From the NCBI RefSeq assembly GCF_001425625.1, contig NZ_LMCP01000044.1, forward strand, positions 248,001 through 312,000: DNA of 64,000 nt, read 5' to 3'. Below the pieces are notes generated by a model that worked only from the letters and a program-made list of their open reading frames with translations, was not told where the DNA came from and ran no database searches. Source of the stretch: Mesorhizobium sp. Root102. Lineage in GTDB: Bacteria; Pseudomonadota; Alphaproteobacteria; Rhizobiales; Rhizobiaceae. A program made the translations under genes and the position numbers. Below are positions 9,224 through 17,161 of this stretch, piece after piece (within the stretch, counting starts at the first letter, position 1; each line of letters begins with the position of its first letter).

Positions 9224-10770
9224 CCGAATGTATCAATCCTGTCACGCTCGAAATCGCCTGGGCTCGCCTGGTCAGCATCGTTGACGAGGCTGCCGCCACC
9301 TTCATCCGCGCCTCGTTCTCGACCTTGGCGCGCGAAGCCAACGATTTCGCCGTGGTGTTGACCGATGCCGCGGGCCGCTCGATCGCCCAATCATCGATGA
9401 GCGTGCCCTCCTTCATCGGCACGCTGCCGGCGAGCGTCAGGCACTTCATAGAGCGATTTTCCATCGCCGGCATGTCGGATGGCGATGTCTTCATCACCAA
9501 CGACCCCTGGAAGGGCACCGGCCATGTCCATGACGTGACGGTCGCCACGCCGATCTTCATGGCTGGCAAGGTCATCGCGTTTGCCGCCATTACCAGCCAC
9601 ATGCCCGACATCGGTGGCCGCCTGCGCAGTGCCGGTGTCCGGGAAATCTATGAGGAGGGCCTGCAGATCCCCTTGCTCAAGCTGGTCGAGGCGGGACGCA
9701 CAAACGAAGCGGTCGTTGCCTTCATCGAGACCAATGTGCGGGTGCCCGATGCGACCATGGGCGATATATGGAGCGAAGTAGCTGCCTGCCGCAAGGTCGC
9801 CGAACGGCTGGTGGAGGTGCTTGGCGAAGTCGGGCTTGATCTCGACGATATCAGCGCCGAAGTACGCACCCGATCCGAGCAGGCAATGCGCGGCGCCATC
9901 GCCGCCTTGCCGGATGGACGCCACGCCTACAGCCTGCTTCATGATGGCTTCGAGGACCGGGTGCGCATCGAGGCGACGGTGGCCATCGATGGCGACCGCA
10001 TCCATATCGACTATACCGGAACCTCGGAGCAGTTGGCGCGAGCGGTGAATGTCGTGCCGATCTATACATTCGCCTACACCGCCTATGCGGTGAAAGCCCT
10101 GCTTTCTCCCGACATTCCCAACAATGAGGGCAGCTTCCAGCCGGTCACCACCTGGGCTCCGGAAGGCACAATCCTCAATCCGCGCTTCCCTGCCCCAGGC
10201 GGCGCGCGCAACATGATCGGACACCTGCTGCCGGCTGTGGTGATGGGAGCGCTGGCGCCGATCCTGCCGGACCGCATCTGGGCGCCGGGCGCCTCGAATT
10301 CGTCCGTCACCATCGCCGGCGAACACAACCGGCAGCGCTATGCCGGCATGTTTTTCTTCAATGGCGGCCAGGGCGCCTCCTCGCGGCACGCCGGCATGCC
10401 GACGTTGAGTTTCCCCTCCAACCTCGCCAACACGCCGATCGAGGTCATCGAACAGACGGTGCCTGTGCGCATCCTTCACCGCCGGCGCAGGCCCGGCAGC
10501 GGTGGCGCCGGCTTTCGGCGCGGCGGCGACGGTCTCGACGTGGCGTTCGAGTTTATCGGCGACGCGCCAGCGACCTGCTCCGTCATCCTGACGCGCTGGC
10601 GCATCCCGCCGCCTGGATTGAATGGCGGCGAGGCCGGCGCGATCGCAAGGCTGAGCGTGAACGGACAGACGCGCGATCCAGCCGAGCCTCTGCTGCTCCA
10701 CAGAGACGACAGGGTCACGATCGAGACGGCCGGTGGTGGCGGACTCGGGGTTCAGGAGGATGTGCAATGA
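9220..10770 (+). CDS. Hydantoinase B/oxoprolinase family protein, HyuB-type subunit
   Basis: A 516-residue HyuB-type subunit, slightly shorter than the usual 550-600. Family features are VFITNDPWKGTGHVHDVTVATPIF, the block ITSHMPDIGGR with probable metal-binding His and Asp, the PGGARNMIGHLLPAVVMGAL region and the C-terminal RPGSGGAGFRRGG. It overlaps hyuA by ATGA and the ThDP alpha gene by ATGA. It is the obligate partner of the HyuA-type protein. The reaction class, ATP-dependent lactam hydrolysis or carboxylation, is family knowledge; the substrate is not determined. Confidence 0.88.
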   Translation: MTECINPVTLEIAWARLVSIVDEAAATFIRASFSTLAREANDFAVVLTDAAGRSIAQSSMSVPSFIGTLPASVRHFIERFSIAGMSDGDVFITNDPWKGTGHVHDVTVATPIFMAGKVIAFAAITSHMPDIGGRLRSAGVREIYEEGLQIPLLKLVEAGRTNEAVVAFIETNVRVPDATMGDIWSEVAACRKVAERLVEVLGEVGLDLDDISAEVRTRSEQAMRGAIAALPDGRHAYSLLHDGFEDRVRIEATVAIDGDRIHIDYTGTSEQLARAVNVVPIYTFAYTAYAVKALLSPDIPNNEGSFQPVTTWAPEGTILNPRFPAPGGARNMIGHLLPAVVMGALAPILPDRIWAPGASNSSVTIAGEHNRQRYAGMFFFNGGQGASSRHAGMPTLSFPSNLANTPIEVIEQTVPVRILHRRRRPGSGGAGFRRGGDGLDVAFEFIGDAPATCSVILTRWRIPPPGLNGGEAGAIARLSVNGQTRDPAEPLLLHRDDRVTIETAGGGGLGVQEDVQ

Positions 10771-11285
10771 GCCGCTGGTATGACGTCATTGTCGATGTGC
10801 TGAAGCGGAACCAGATCCGCCTCGTCACCTACGTTCCCGACAAGGTGCTGACGCCGCTCATCAAGGCCATCGAAGCCGACGGTTATTTCACCGTTTTCGC
10901 GGTCGCGCGGGAGGAAGAGGCCGTCGGCATCGTCTGCGGCAGCTGGATGGGCGGCCTGCGCGGCATCGTGCTGATGCAGACCAGCGGCTTTGCGACGCTC
11001 GGCAATGTGCTGGCCTCGCTGGCCGTGCCCTATCAGATTCCGTTGCTGATGATCGTGTCGGAACGTGGCACGCTGGGCGAGTTCAACCAGGGACAGGCGC
11101 TGGTCTGCCGAACGATGCGGCCGTTGCTGACTTCACTGGGCATCGAGACACACACGCTGAGCCGGTCCGATGAACTCGATTTCACCGCCGACCGCACGAT
11201 CAGCCAGGCCATCGCGACTCAAGCGCCAGCAGCGCTGATCCTTTCGCCCCTGCTGACGCACGCCAAACGACAGGAGCTGCAATGA
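10767..11285 (+). CDS. ThDP-dependent decarboxylase, Pyr-domain (alpha) subunit
   Basis: A 172-residue protein corresponding to the N-terminal ThDP-enzyme domain, as in sulfopyruvate decarboxylase ComD and phosphonopyruvate-decarboxylase-like proteins. The cofactor-activating glutamate is in VAREEEAVGIVCG, and the following GIVLMQTSGFATLGN segment is typical. It is followed by the beta subunit with an ATGA overlap. The pair should decarboxylate a 2-oxo acid to an aldehyde, which suits the aldehyde dehydrogenase two genes on. No sulfonate or phosphonate genes lie near, so sulfopyruvate itself is unlikely. Confidence 0.83.
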   Translation: MSRWYDVIVDVLKRNQIRLVTYVPDKVLTPLIKAIEADGYFTVFAVAREEEAVGIVCGSWMGGLRGIVLMQTSGFATLGNVLASLAVPYQIPLLMIVSERGTLGEFNQGQALVCRTMRPLLTSLGIETHTLSRSDELDFTADRTISQAIATQAPAALILSPLLTHAKRQELQ

Positions 11286-11893
11286 GCACCAGACCAAGTC
11301 AAGGCGAGGCGGTGCAAAGCCAGTTGCTCAACCGTTTCGATCTCACTGCCAGGCTGCTGTCGAGATTAACGCGGGATGAAGCTGTGATCGGCGGCATCGG
11401 CAACACCAATTTCGACCTGTGGGCAGCCGGACGAAGGCCGCAGAATTTCTACATGCTGGGCAGCATGGGACTTGCCTTCCCAATCGCGCTGGGCGTCGCG
11501 CTGGCGCAGCCACGGCGGCGCGTCGTCGCGATAGAAGGCGACGGGTCGCTGCTGATGCAGCTTGGCTGTCTCGCCACCATTGCCGAGCGATGCCCTGCAA
11601 ACCTCACGCTGCTTGTGATGGACAACGCTTCGTACCAGATCACCGGTTCGCAACCGACAGCCACGCATTACGGCGCCGACCTGGTAGCCATCGCAAAGGG
11701 TTGCGGTTTGGCCGACAGTTTCTGGGCGCACGCCACGGAAGCCTATGAGGGCCTGCTGGAGACGGCACTTAGCAGCGATCGCCCGCATCTCATTGCGGCA
11801 AGGATCGACAAGTCGCCTGGACAGGGATCAACCGATCGCGACCCCTCTTGGATCCGCGACAGTTTCATGCGTGGCCTCGGCACCCGGCAGTAG
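11282..11893 (+). CDS. ThDP-dependent decarboxylase, PP-domain (beta) subunit
   Basis: A 203-residue ThDP-binding subunit of the ComE/phosphonopyruvate-decarboxylase type. The Mg-ThDP motif begins at EGDGSLLMQLGCLATI and ends at VMDNASYQ, the classical GDG...N spacing. MLGSMGLAFPIALGVALAQP precedes it, as in many decarboxylases. It overlaps its alpha partner by four bases. The split into two short subunits is normal for ComDE-like enzymes. Together they likely produce an aldehyde from the keto acid made by the aminotransferase or released elsewhere in the pathway. Confidence 0.85.
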   Translation: MSTRPSQGEAVQSQLLNRFDLTARLLSRLTRDEAVIGGIGNTNFDLWAAGRRPQNFYMLGSMGLAFPIALGVALAQPRRRVVAIEGDGSLLMQLGCLATIAERCPANLTLLVMDNASYQITGSQPTATHYGADLVAIAKGCGLADSFWAHATEAYEGLLETALSSDRPHLIAARIDKSPGQGSTDRDPSWIRDSFMRGLGTRQ

Positions 11894-11934
11894 ACATTTC
11901 AGCGCCCAGGCGCCCTCCAGACAAGGCAGGTCCT

Positions 11935-13362
11935 ATGCCCGAAGCGAGAAAATTACTTCCCTTCATCGGCGGGGACTTCCACGGTGGTGGAAGCAGTTTC
12001 GAGGTCCGCGACAAATATCTCGGCAGTGTGATTGCTGAAGTCGAAACGTCGACCGCCTCGAACGTCGATCTGGCTCTGTCCCTTGCCCAGCACACGTTGC
12101 GTGCCGGTGTGCCGGTACCGTCGCGACGCTTCGAGATTCTCTCGAATGCAGCTCTGATGCTTCGCGGCCGAAGGGCCCTTTTTGCCGAGACACTGACCGC
12201 CGAGGCAGGCTTCACCCTCGCCGATGCAACGGGCGAAGTGGATCGGGCCGTGACAACGCTTAGCCTGTGCGCGGAAGAATCCCGCAACATCATTGGCGAG
12301 ACGGTATCCTTCGGGGCGACGGCCGGACAGGAAGGCCGCGTTGGCTTCACCATCCGCTCAGCCATCGGCATTGTCTGCGCCATTACCCCGTTCAATTCGC
12401 CATTGAATGTGGTGCTGCACAAGATCGGGCCGGCGCTGGCCGCCGGCAATGCCGTGGTGCTGAAGCCGTCGGGCCACACGCCGATCACCGCGGTGATGAT
12501 CGCGCAGCTTCTGCTCGAGGCGGGGCTGCCGCCCGGCCTCATCTCGGTGCTGCACGACATGCAAGGCGAAGCGGCACGCCTGCTGCTCGCCGACCAGCGC
12601 ATCGGCTTCTACACGTTCACGGGAAGTACGCAGGTCGGACGGCTGATCCAGAATGCCGCGGGCCTGCGGCGCACACAGCTCGAGCTCGGCAGCATAGCCA
12701 GCACAATCCTTTGCGCCGATGCGCAAATCGACAGGGCGATCCCCCGGATCGCCAATGCGGCGTTTCGCAAGGCGGGCCAGGTCTGCACTTCGGTGCAGCG
12801 CCTGTATGTCCAGAGGTCACGCCACGACGAGGCGCTCGACGCGCTGGTTCGAACCGCTGCGTCGATACAGGCAGGCGATCCACGCAGTCCGGCGACGCGT
12901 GTCGGCCCGCTGATTTCGCTGGCCGCTGCCGAGCGTGTCGACTCGATGGTGAACGAAGCAGTGCTGGCCGGCGCCGTCGTCGGCTGCGGCGGCACACGCG
13001 ATGGTTCCGTCTATGCGCCGACAATTCTCACCGGCGTTGCCAAAGGCGCCCGCGTGCTTGACGAGGAGATTTTCGGACCGGTCCTGTCGATCATTTCGTT
13101 CGATGAACTCGACGAAGCAGTCGATGCCGCCAACGCTACGCCGTTCGGCCTCTCCGTCGGCATCTTCAGCGGGGACGTGATGTCCGCTTTGTCCGCCGCT
13201 GCCAGGCTGCGATTTGGCTCGGTCCACATCAACGAGACGTCCAGCGCGCGGGCGGACGGCATGCCGTTCGGTGGTGTCAAGGACAGCGGCTTCGGGCGCG
13301 AGGGGCCGAAATATGCCATTCGCGAATATACCGAGGAGCGGCTTGTCACGCTCAATCCCTAA
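11935..13362 (+). CDS. NAD(P)-dependent aldehyde dehydrogenase
   Basis: A 475-residue cytosolic aldehyde dehydrogenase. The cofactor motif FTGSTQVGRLI, the general-base Glu in LELGS, and the catalytic Cys in KAGQVCTSVQR are all present, and EIFGPVLSI is typical. The start MPEARKLLPFIGGDF is chosen over the longer frame from 11848 because it avoids overlap with the ThDP gene and is preceded by a purine-rich AAGGCAGG. It should oxidise the aldehyde made by the ThDP decarboxylase to a carboxylic acid. It is the last gene of the first rightward operon; 122 bases and a promoter follow. Confidence 0.9.
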   Translation: MPEARKLLPFIGGDFHGGGSSFEVRDKYLGSVIAEVETSTASNVDLALSLAQHTLRAGVPVPSRRFEILSNAALMLRGRRALFAETLTAEAGFTLADATGEVDRAVTTLSLCAEESRNIIGETVSFGATAGQEGRVGFTIRSAIGIVCAITPFNSPLNVVLHKIGPALAAGNAVVLKPSGHTPITAVMIAQLLLEAGLPPGLISVLHDMQGEAARLLLADQRIGFYTFTGSTQVGRLIQNAAGLRRTQLELGSIASTILCADAQIDRAIPRIANAAFRKAGQVCTSVQRLYVQRSRHDEALDALVRTAASIQAGDPRSPATRVGPLISLAAAERVDSMVNEAVLAGAVVGCGGTRDGSVYAPTILTGVAKGARVLDEEIFGPVLSIISFDELDEAVDAANATPFGLSVGIFSGDVMSALSAAARLRFGSVHINETSSARADGMPFGGVKDSGFGREGPKYAIREYTEERLVTLNP

Positions 13363-13393
13363 GCCCTGCCGTCAAAGGACGATGTCGCGTCGC

Positions 13394-13422
13394 TTGACAT
13401 CGCCAACATAATTGTCAACAAT
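13394..13422 (+). promoter_or_regulatory. Candidate promoter with cluster operator, in front of the second EhuB-like gene
   Basis: TTGACA (13394-13399) is followed after 17 bases by AACAAT (13417-13422). That -10 is the right half of a perfect palindrome ATTGT-CA-ACAAT at 13411-13422. The coding start is 62 bases downstream. The arrangement matches the promoters at 3184 and 22089, so a repressor would block the -10. Confidence 0.55.
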
Positions 13423-13483
13423 AATATTGGCTAAATTGTCACCCAAGCACAATAGGCCGGAGCTCAACAATGGGAGATTGAGA

Positions 13484-14359
13484 ATGTTGGGAATATGGTT
13501 TGGCCGAAAGGCAATTCTGGCGGGCGTTGCGGCCGCTTTCATGATTGGCGGCGCCTCGGCCCGAGCGGAAACGACACTCGAGAAAATCAAATCACGAGGC
13601 GTTATCCGGATCGCCTTCACCAATGAAGCGCCCTTTGCATACGCGCAACCCGACGGCGAACTGACGGGGGTCGTCATCGAGGTGCTTCACCACGTCTTCG
13701 ATGATATGGGGGTGAAGGATTTCGACGGTGGCCTCACCACGTTCGGCGGCCTCATTCCGGGCCTGAAGGCCGGCCGTTTCGATCTCGTCACATCGTCGAT
13801 CTACATCAAGCCCGACCGGTGCAAGCAGGTGGCTTTTGTCGAGCCGCTCTACGTTCTGGGCGATGGCATCGCGGTGAAGGCCGGCAACCCACGCAAGATC
13901 CATAGCTATACCGACGTGGCCCGGGACCCGGCGATCAAGCTCGCCTATACGGTGGGTGGCACGGGCATTACTGACAATGCCAAGGCGATGGGCGTGAAAG
14001 CCGACCAGCTTGTGGCCGTACCCGATGACCACAGCGGTTATGCCGCCGTTCAGGCAGGCCGGGTTGACGGCTTCGCCAATCCGGCGGTCATCCTCGAAAC
14101 CGAACTTCGCGCGCTGAAGGATCCCGAGGTCGAACGCGCATCTCCCTTCGAGCAACCCGTTGAAGACGGCAAGCCGCGCTACGGTTTTGCCAGCTTTGCG
14201 GTGCGGCTGGAGGATCAGGATCTGCTGGCGGAACTCAACAAGAAGCTGGCGACATTCCGCACCACGCCGGAGTTCACCGCCATCATGAACAAGTATGGCT
14301 TCACCAAGGACGACATGGTCCCAAAAGGTGTGACCACCGCGAAGATTTGCGCCGGCTGA
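13484..14359 (+). CDS. Periplasmic solute-binding protein, EhuB-like (second copy)
   Basis: A 291-residue secreted binding protein closely similar to the one at 2219-3103: both carry NEAPFAYA/NETPFAYA, DGGLTTFGG/DGGVTNFGG and PDRCKQVAF. A signal peptide ending near ARAE is clear. The start at ATG 13484 follows GGGAG. No permease lies beside it; the next ABC genes (15.6-18 kb) have their own, different binding protein. It may therefore feed the importer at 0-3 kb or the one downstream with a different ligand. It has its own operator-bearing promoter. Confidence 0.88.
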   Translation: MLGIWFGRKAILAGVAAAFMIGGASARAETTLEKIKSRGVIRIAFTNEAPFAYAQPDGELTGVVIEVLHHVFDDMGVKDFDGGLTTFGGLIPGLKAGRFDLVTSSIYIKPDRCKQVAFVEPLYVLGDGIAVKAGNPRKIHSYTDVARDPAIKLAYTVGGTGITDNAKAMGVKADQLVAVPDDHSGYAAVQAGRVDGFANPAVILETELRALKDPEVERASPFEQPVEDGKPRYGFASFAVRLEDQDLLAELNKKLATFRTTPEFTAIMNKYGFTKDDMVPKGVTTAKICAG

Positions 14360-14413
14360 CCAGACGCGGACGACGACCGTCTTTCACGCAATCGATTCCC
14401 AGAGAGCAACACG

Positions 14414-14812
14414 ATGTCGGGCCTGAAAGCCATTTCTCCAGCCAGCCTTGCCGCGCCCCTTCGGCGCTACAGCACCGCCATCGAAGTGCCGGCGGGCGCG
14501 CGCTACCTTTTCGTCTCCGGACAGGTCGGCCTCGATGAGGACGACAGGGTGCCGGAGAGCGCCGAGACGCAGGCGGAAATCTGCTTTGAGAAAATCCGTG
14601 TCATCCTAGCCGAAGCCGGCATGGACTTCTCCAACATCATTCGCCTTGGCGCCTTTGTGACCGACCGGGAATATCGCGAGGACTATATGCGGGTTCGCGA
14701 CAAATATGTCAGCGACCCGCCGCCGACATCGACCTTGTTCGTCATAACCGGCTTCTCCCGGCCACTGCTCAAGATGGAGATCGAGTGCGTCGCGGCGAAG
14801 GTAGATGGCTGA
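14414..14812 (+). CDS. Rid-family (YjgF/YER057c/UK114) protein
   Basis: A 132-residue small protein with the Rid fold motifs YLFVSGQVGLDEDDRVPE and the C-terminal MEIECVAAKV. RidA deaminates reactive enamine/imine intermediates released by PLP enzymes and needs an arginine before the last strand. Here the matching segment reads PPTSTLFVITGF, with no arginine at that place, so it likely belongs to one of the Rid groups without classical imine deaminase activity. Such proteins are often found in catabolic operons and may act on a pathway intermediate. It lies 54 bases after the binding-protein gene and is probably cotranscribed. Confidence 0.85.
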   Translation: MSGLKAISPASLAAPLRRYSTAIEVPAGARYLFVSGQVGLDEDDRVPESAETQAEICFEKIRVILAEAGMDFSNIIRLGAFVTDREYREDYMRVRDKYVSDPPPTSTLFVITGFSRPLLKMEIECVAAKVDG

Positions 14813-14906
14813 GCTCCGGCGATTGGTGAACGCTCGTTTTGGCTGGCCACCACGATGCCTTCGGGCGCACGTCCGGGTAAAGCAGAGCTCGGCCAAGGCG
14901 CTATAG

Positions 14907-14934
14907 ATAACAATATTGTCAACAATGTTGTTAT
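14907..14934 (+). promoter_or_regulatory. Long palindromic operator upstream of the DUF1989 gene
   Basis: Arms ATAACAATATTGT (14907-14919) and ACAATGTTGTTAT (14922-14934) are complementary with one mismatch around a CA centre. The core ATTGTCAACAAT (14915-14926) is identical to that at 13411. It is the most extended palindrome of the set and lies about 100 bases before the DUF1989 start. Confidence 0.6.
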
Positions 14935-15035
14935 GATATTAGAGCCTCTTGTCGTGATTAAGAGGGTGCACCGGGCCGCAGTTCATCGACCTGCAGGGTA
15001 CTTAGCTGAGATTTCACTCATTGGGAGAATGCGTT

Positions 15036-15650
15036 TTGACAACACTCGGACTTGTTCCCGCAAAGCAGGGAAAGGCGGTTTTCCTCCGCAAGGGAGAGAC
15101 CATCGAGATCATCAACACCCATGGAAACCAGGTTCTGGACACATGGGCGTTCAACGCGCACGACGTTACCGAACATATGTCGATGGAGCACACCCGTTCG
15201 GTTAACAGCTCCATCTACGCCAATGCCGGAGATGTGTTCTCAAGCAACCGCCGGCGGCCGATGCTAAAGTTCAGGAAAGACACCTCGCCAGGCAAGCACG
15301 ACATGCTTCTGTGTGCCTGCAACAAGGAGCTGTACACCGAACTTGGCTGCACGGAGTACCACCGGAATTGTGAAGACAATCTGCGGGAGGCGCTGAAGGA
15401 ATTCTACTTGGCACCACCATCGACGCCGTCGCCGTTCAACCTTTTCATGAATGTCGTCACAGGCGCCAATGGCGAGATCCTGAGAAGTACGCCAGCGTCC
15501 AAGGCCGGTGACAGCGTCGAACTGGTTGCCGAAATGGATTTGCTGATGGTGTTCTCCAGCTGTCCGCAAGACATCAAGCCGGTGAACGGTCCCGCCTGCA
15601 CACCAAGCGACATGCACTACCGGGTCCTGGCGCCAGGCACGTCGGCATGA
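15036..15650 (+). CDS. DUF1989 (urea-carboxylase-associated, UAAP-type) protein
   Basis: A 204-residue protein of the DUF1989 family, with LRKGETIEIINTHGNQVLDTWAF at the N-terminus, SMEHTRS, and cysteine-rich LLCACNKELYTELGC. The C-terminus has the conserved NGPACTPSDMHYRV. Family members accompany urea or guanidine carboxylases and amino-acid catabolism, but their reaction is poorly defined. I place the start at TTG 15036 because GGGAGAA lies just before it; TTG 15021 is the alternative. It precedes an ABC ATPase with ATGA overlap, so it is probably tied to the compound that this second importer brings in. Confidence 0.8.
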   Translation: MTTLGLVPAKQGKAVFLRKGETIEIINTHGNQVLDTWAFNAHDVTEHMSMEHTRSVNSSIYANAGDVFSSNRRRPMLKFRKDTSPGKHDMLLCACNKELYTELGCTEYHRNCEDNLREALKEFYLAPPSTPSPFNLFMNVVTGANGEILRSTPASKAGDSVELVAEMDLLMVFSSCPQDIKPVNGPACTPSDMHYRVLAPGTSA

Positions 15651-16429
15651 TCCCCCTGCTGCAGATCCGGAACCTGCGAAAGGCCTATGGTCCGCTTGAA
15701 GTGCTGCATGGCATATCGCTGGATGTCGCCGCCGGCGAGGTCGTGGCGATCATCGGCGCCAGCGGCTCCGGCAAGAGCACATTTCTCAGGTGTCTGAACC
15801 TGCTCGAAATTCCGACCAGCGGCGAATTCATCTTTGACGGAACCAGCGTCGACTACAAGGAGGACGGCATCAATTGGGGTCGCGAGAAGCGCCTGCGTTG
15901 GCTTCGCTCGCAGATCGGCATCGTCTTCCAGAGCTTTAATCTGTGGCCGCACAAGACGGTGCTCGAAAACATCATCGAGGCGCCGATCACGGTCAAGAAG
16001 ACCCCGCGCAAGCAAGCCATCGAAGAGGCCGAGGACCTTCTGCAACGGATAGGGCTCGCGCAAAAGCGTGATGAGTATCCTTCCCGGCTTTCCGGTGGCC
16101 AGCAGCAGAGGGTCGCCATCGTTCGTTCGCTGGCGATGAAGCCGAAGCTCATGCTGTTCGACGAGGTCACCTCATCGCTTGACCCACAACTGGTCGGCGA
16201 GGTCCTCGGGTTGATGGCAAGCCTTGCCCGGCAAGGGATGACCATGCTTGCCGTCACCCACGAAATCGCCTTCGCGAGGTCAGTGAGCACGCGAACCATC
16301 TTTGTGGATGGCGGCCTTATCGCCGAGGAAGGCCCATCGGAGATGGTGCTGAACAATCCGCAGCTCCCGCGCACCAGACAGTTTCTCAATCGTGCGCTCA
16401 GCGAACCGCATGCCGCGACCGTGATCTGA
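15647..16429 (+). CDS. Amino-acid ABC transporter, ATP-binding subunit (second system)
   Basis: A 260-residue ATPase of the HisP/GlnQ class. Walker A IIGASGSGKST, signature LSGGQQQR, Walker B LMLFDEVTSSLDP and the His switch AVTHE are intact. It is only moderately like the ATPase at 60-830. It overlaps the DUF1989 gene by ATGA and is followed 59 bases on by a permease and then a binding protein, which gives a three-gene importer with a single permease, presumably a homodimer. Confidence 0.92.
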   Translation: MIPLLQIRNLRKAYGPLEVLHGISLDVAAGEVVAIIGASGSGKSTFLRCLNLLEIPTSGEFIFDGTSVDYKEDGINWGREKRLRWLRSQIGIVFQSFNLWPHKTVLENIIEAPITVKKTPRKQAIEEAEDLLQRIGLAQKRDEYPSRLSGGQQQRVAIVRSLAMKPKLMLFDEVTSSLDPQLVGEVLGLMASLARQGMTMLAVTHEIAFARSVSTRTIFVDGGLIAEEGPSEMVLNNPQLPRTRQFLNRALSEPHAATVI

Positions 16430-16488
16430 CCCAGTCGCCGATGCCGCACGCAGATGCGGCGGACCAATGCCTCCGGAGATCGAAGCCG

Positions 16489-17133
16489 ATGACCTCCCTG
16501 CTCGAATACCTGCCCGGTTTTGTCTACGCTTCATGGCTGACCTTACAGGTCACGGGCCTGGTTATCTTGGTGAGTTGGGTCTCCGGCCTTGTCGCCGCGT
16601 TCGGCAAGAGATCGCGCTGGATGCTCCTGCGCATACCAAGCCAATTCTACGTCTGGTCCGTGCGCGGCACTCCGGCACTGGTCCAGGTCTTCGTCGTCTA
16701 TTTCGGCCTCCCTCAGCTCGGCATCAACATGTCGCCTCTCGTGGCTGGCGTGATCACGCTCGGCCTGAACAGCGGCGCTTATGTCGCCGAGATCATCCGC
16801 GGCGGCCTGATGGCGATCCCGAAAGGCCAGTACGAGTCGCCGATCGCTCTCGGGCTCAGCCATTTCCAGTCGATGCGACGGATCATTCTCCCGCAGGTCT
16901 CGCGGATTATTCTACCCTCTCTTACAAATGAAGCCATTTCAACTCTGAAGAATACATCTCTTCTTTCCTCCATTACCGTCGTCGAGCTTACGTTTCACGC
17001 ACAGATAGTCATCGCAAGAACATTTCAGCCGTTCCATTTCTATATCATGGCCGCCGTATTCTATTTGGCCATGACCACCGTTCTAACCCAGCTCTCCGCA
17101 TTTCTGGAGAGACGCAACGCCACCAACAGCTAG
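16489..17133 (+). CDS. Amino-acid ABC transporter permease (second system)
   Basis: A 214-residue HisMQ-type inner-membrane permease with five or so hydrophobic segments. The ATPase-docking loop is ESPIALGLSHFQSMRRIILPQ. The start at 16489 (MTSLLEYLPGF) follows GGAGATCGAAG; the open frame to 16441 is without a site. It lies between the ATPase and the binding protein. A single permease in the operon suggests a homodimer. The 3' third (about 16900-17100) has more A/T-rich codons than its surroundings, which may be chance. Confidence 0.88.
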   Translation: MTSLLEYLPGFVYASWLTLQVTGLVILVSWVSGLVAAFGKRSRWMLLRIPSQFYVWSVRGTPALVQVFVVYFGLPQLGINMSPLVAGVITLGLNSGAYVAEIIRGGLMAIPKGQYESPIALGLSHFQSMRRIILPQVSRIILPSLTNEAISTLKNTSLLSSITVVELTFHAQIVIARTFQPFHFYIMAAVFYLAMTTVLTQLSAFLERRNATNS

Positions 17134-17161
17134 ATACCACACAAGAAAAGGCAGGGAACTC

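Noticed and set aside
10767..11893. Naming the ThDP pair comDE (sulfopyruvate decarboxylase)
   Set aside because: No sulfonate pathway genes nearby; only the fold and subunit split match.
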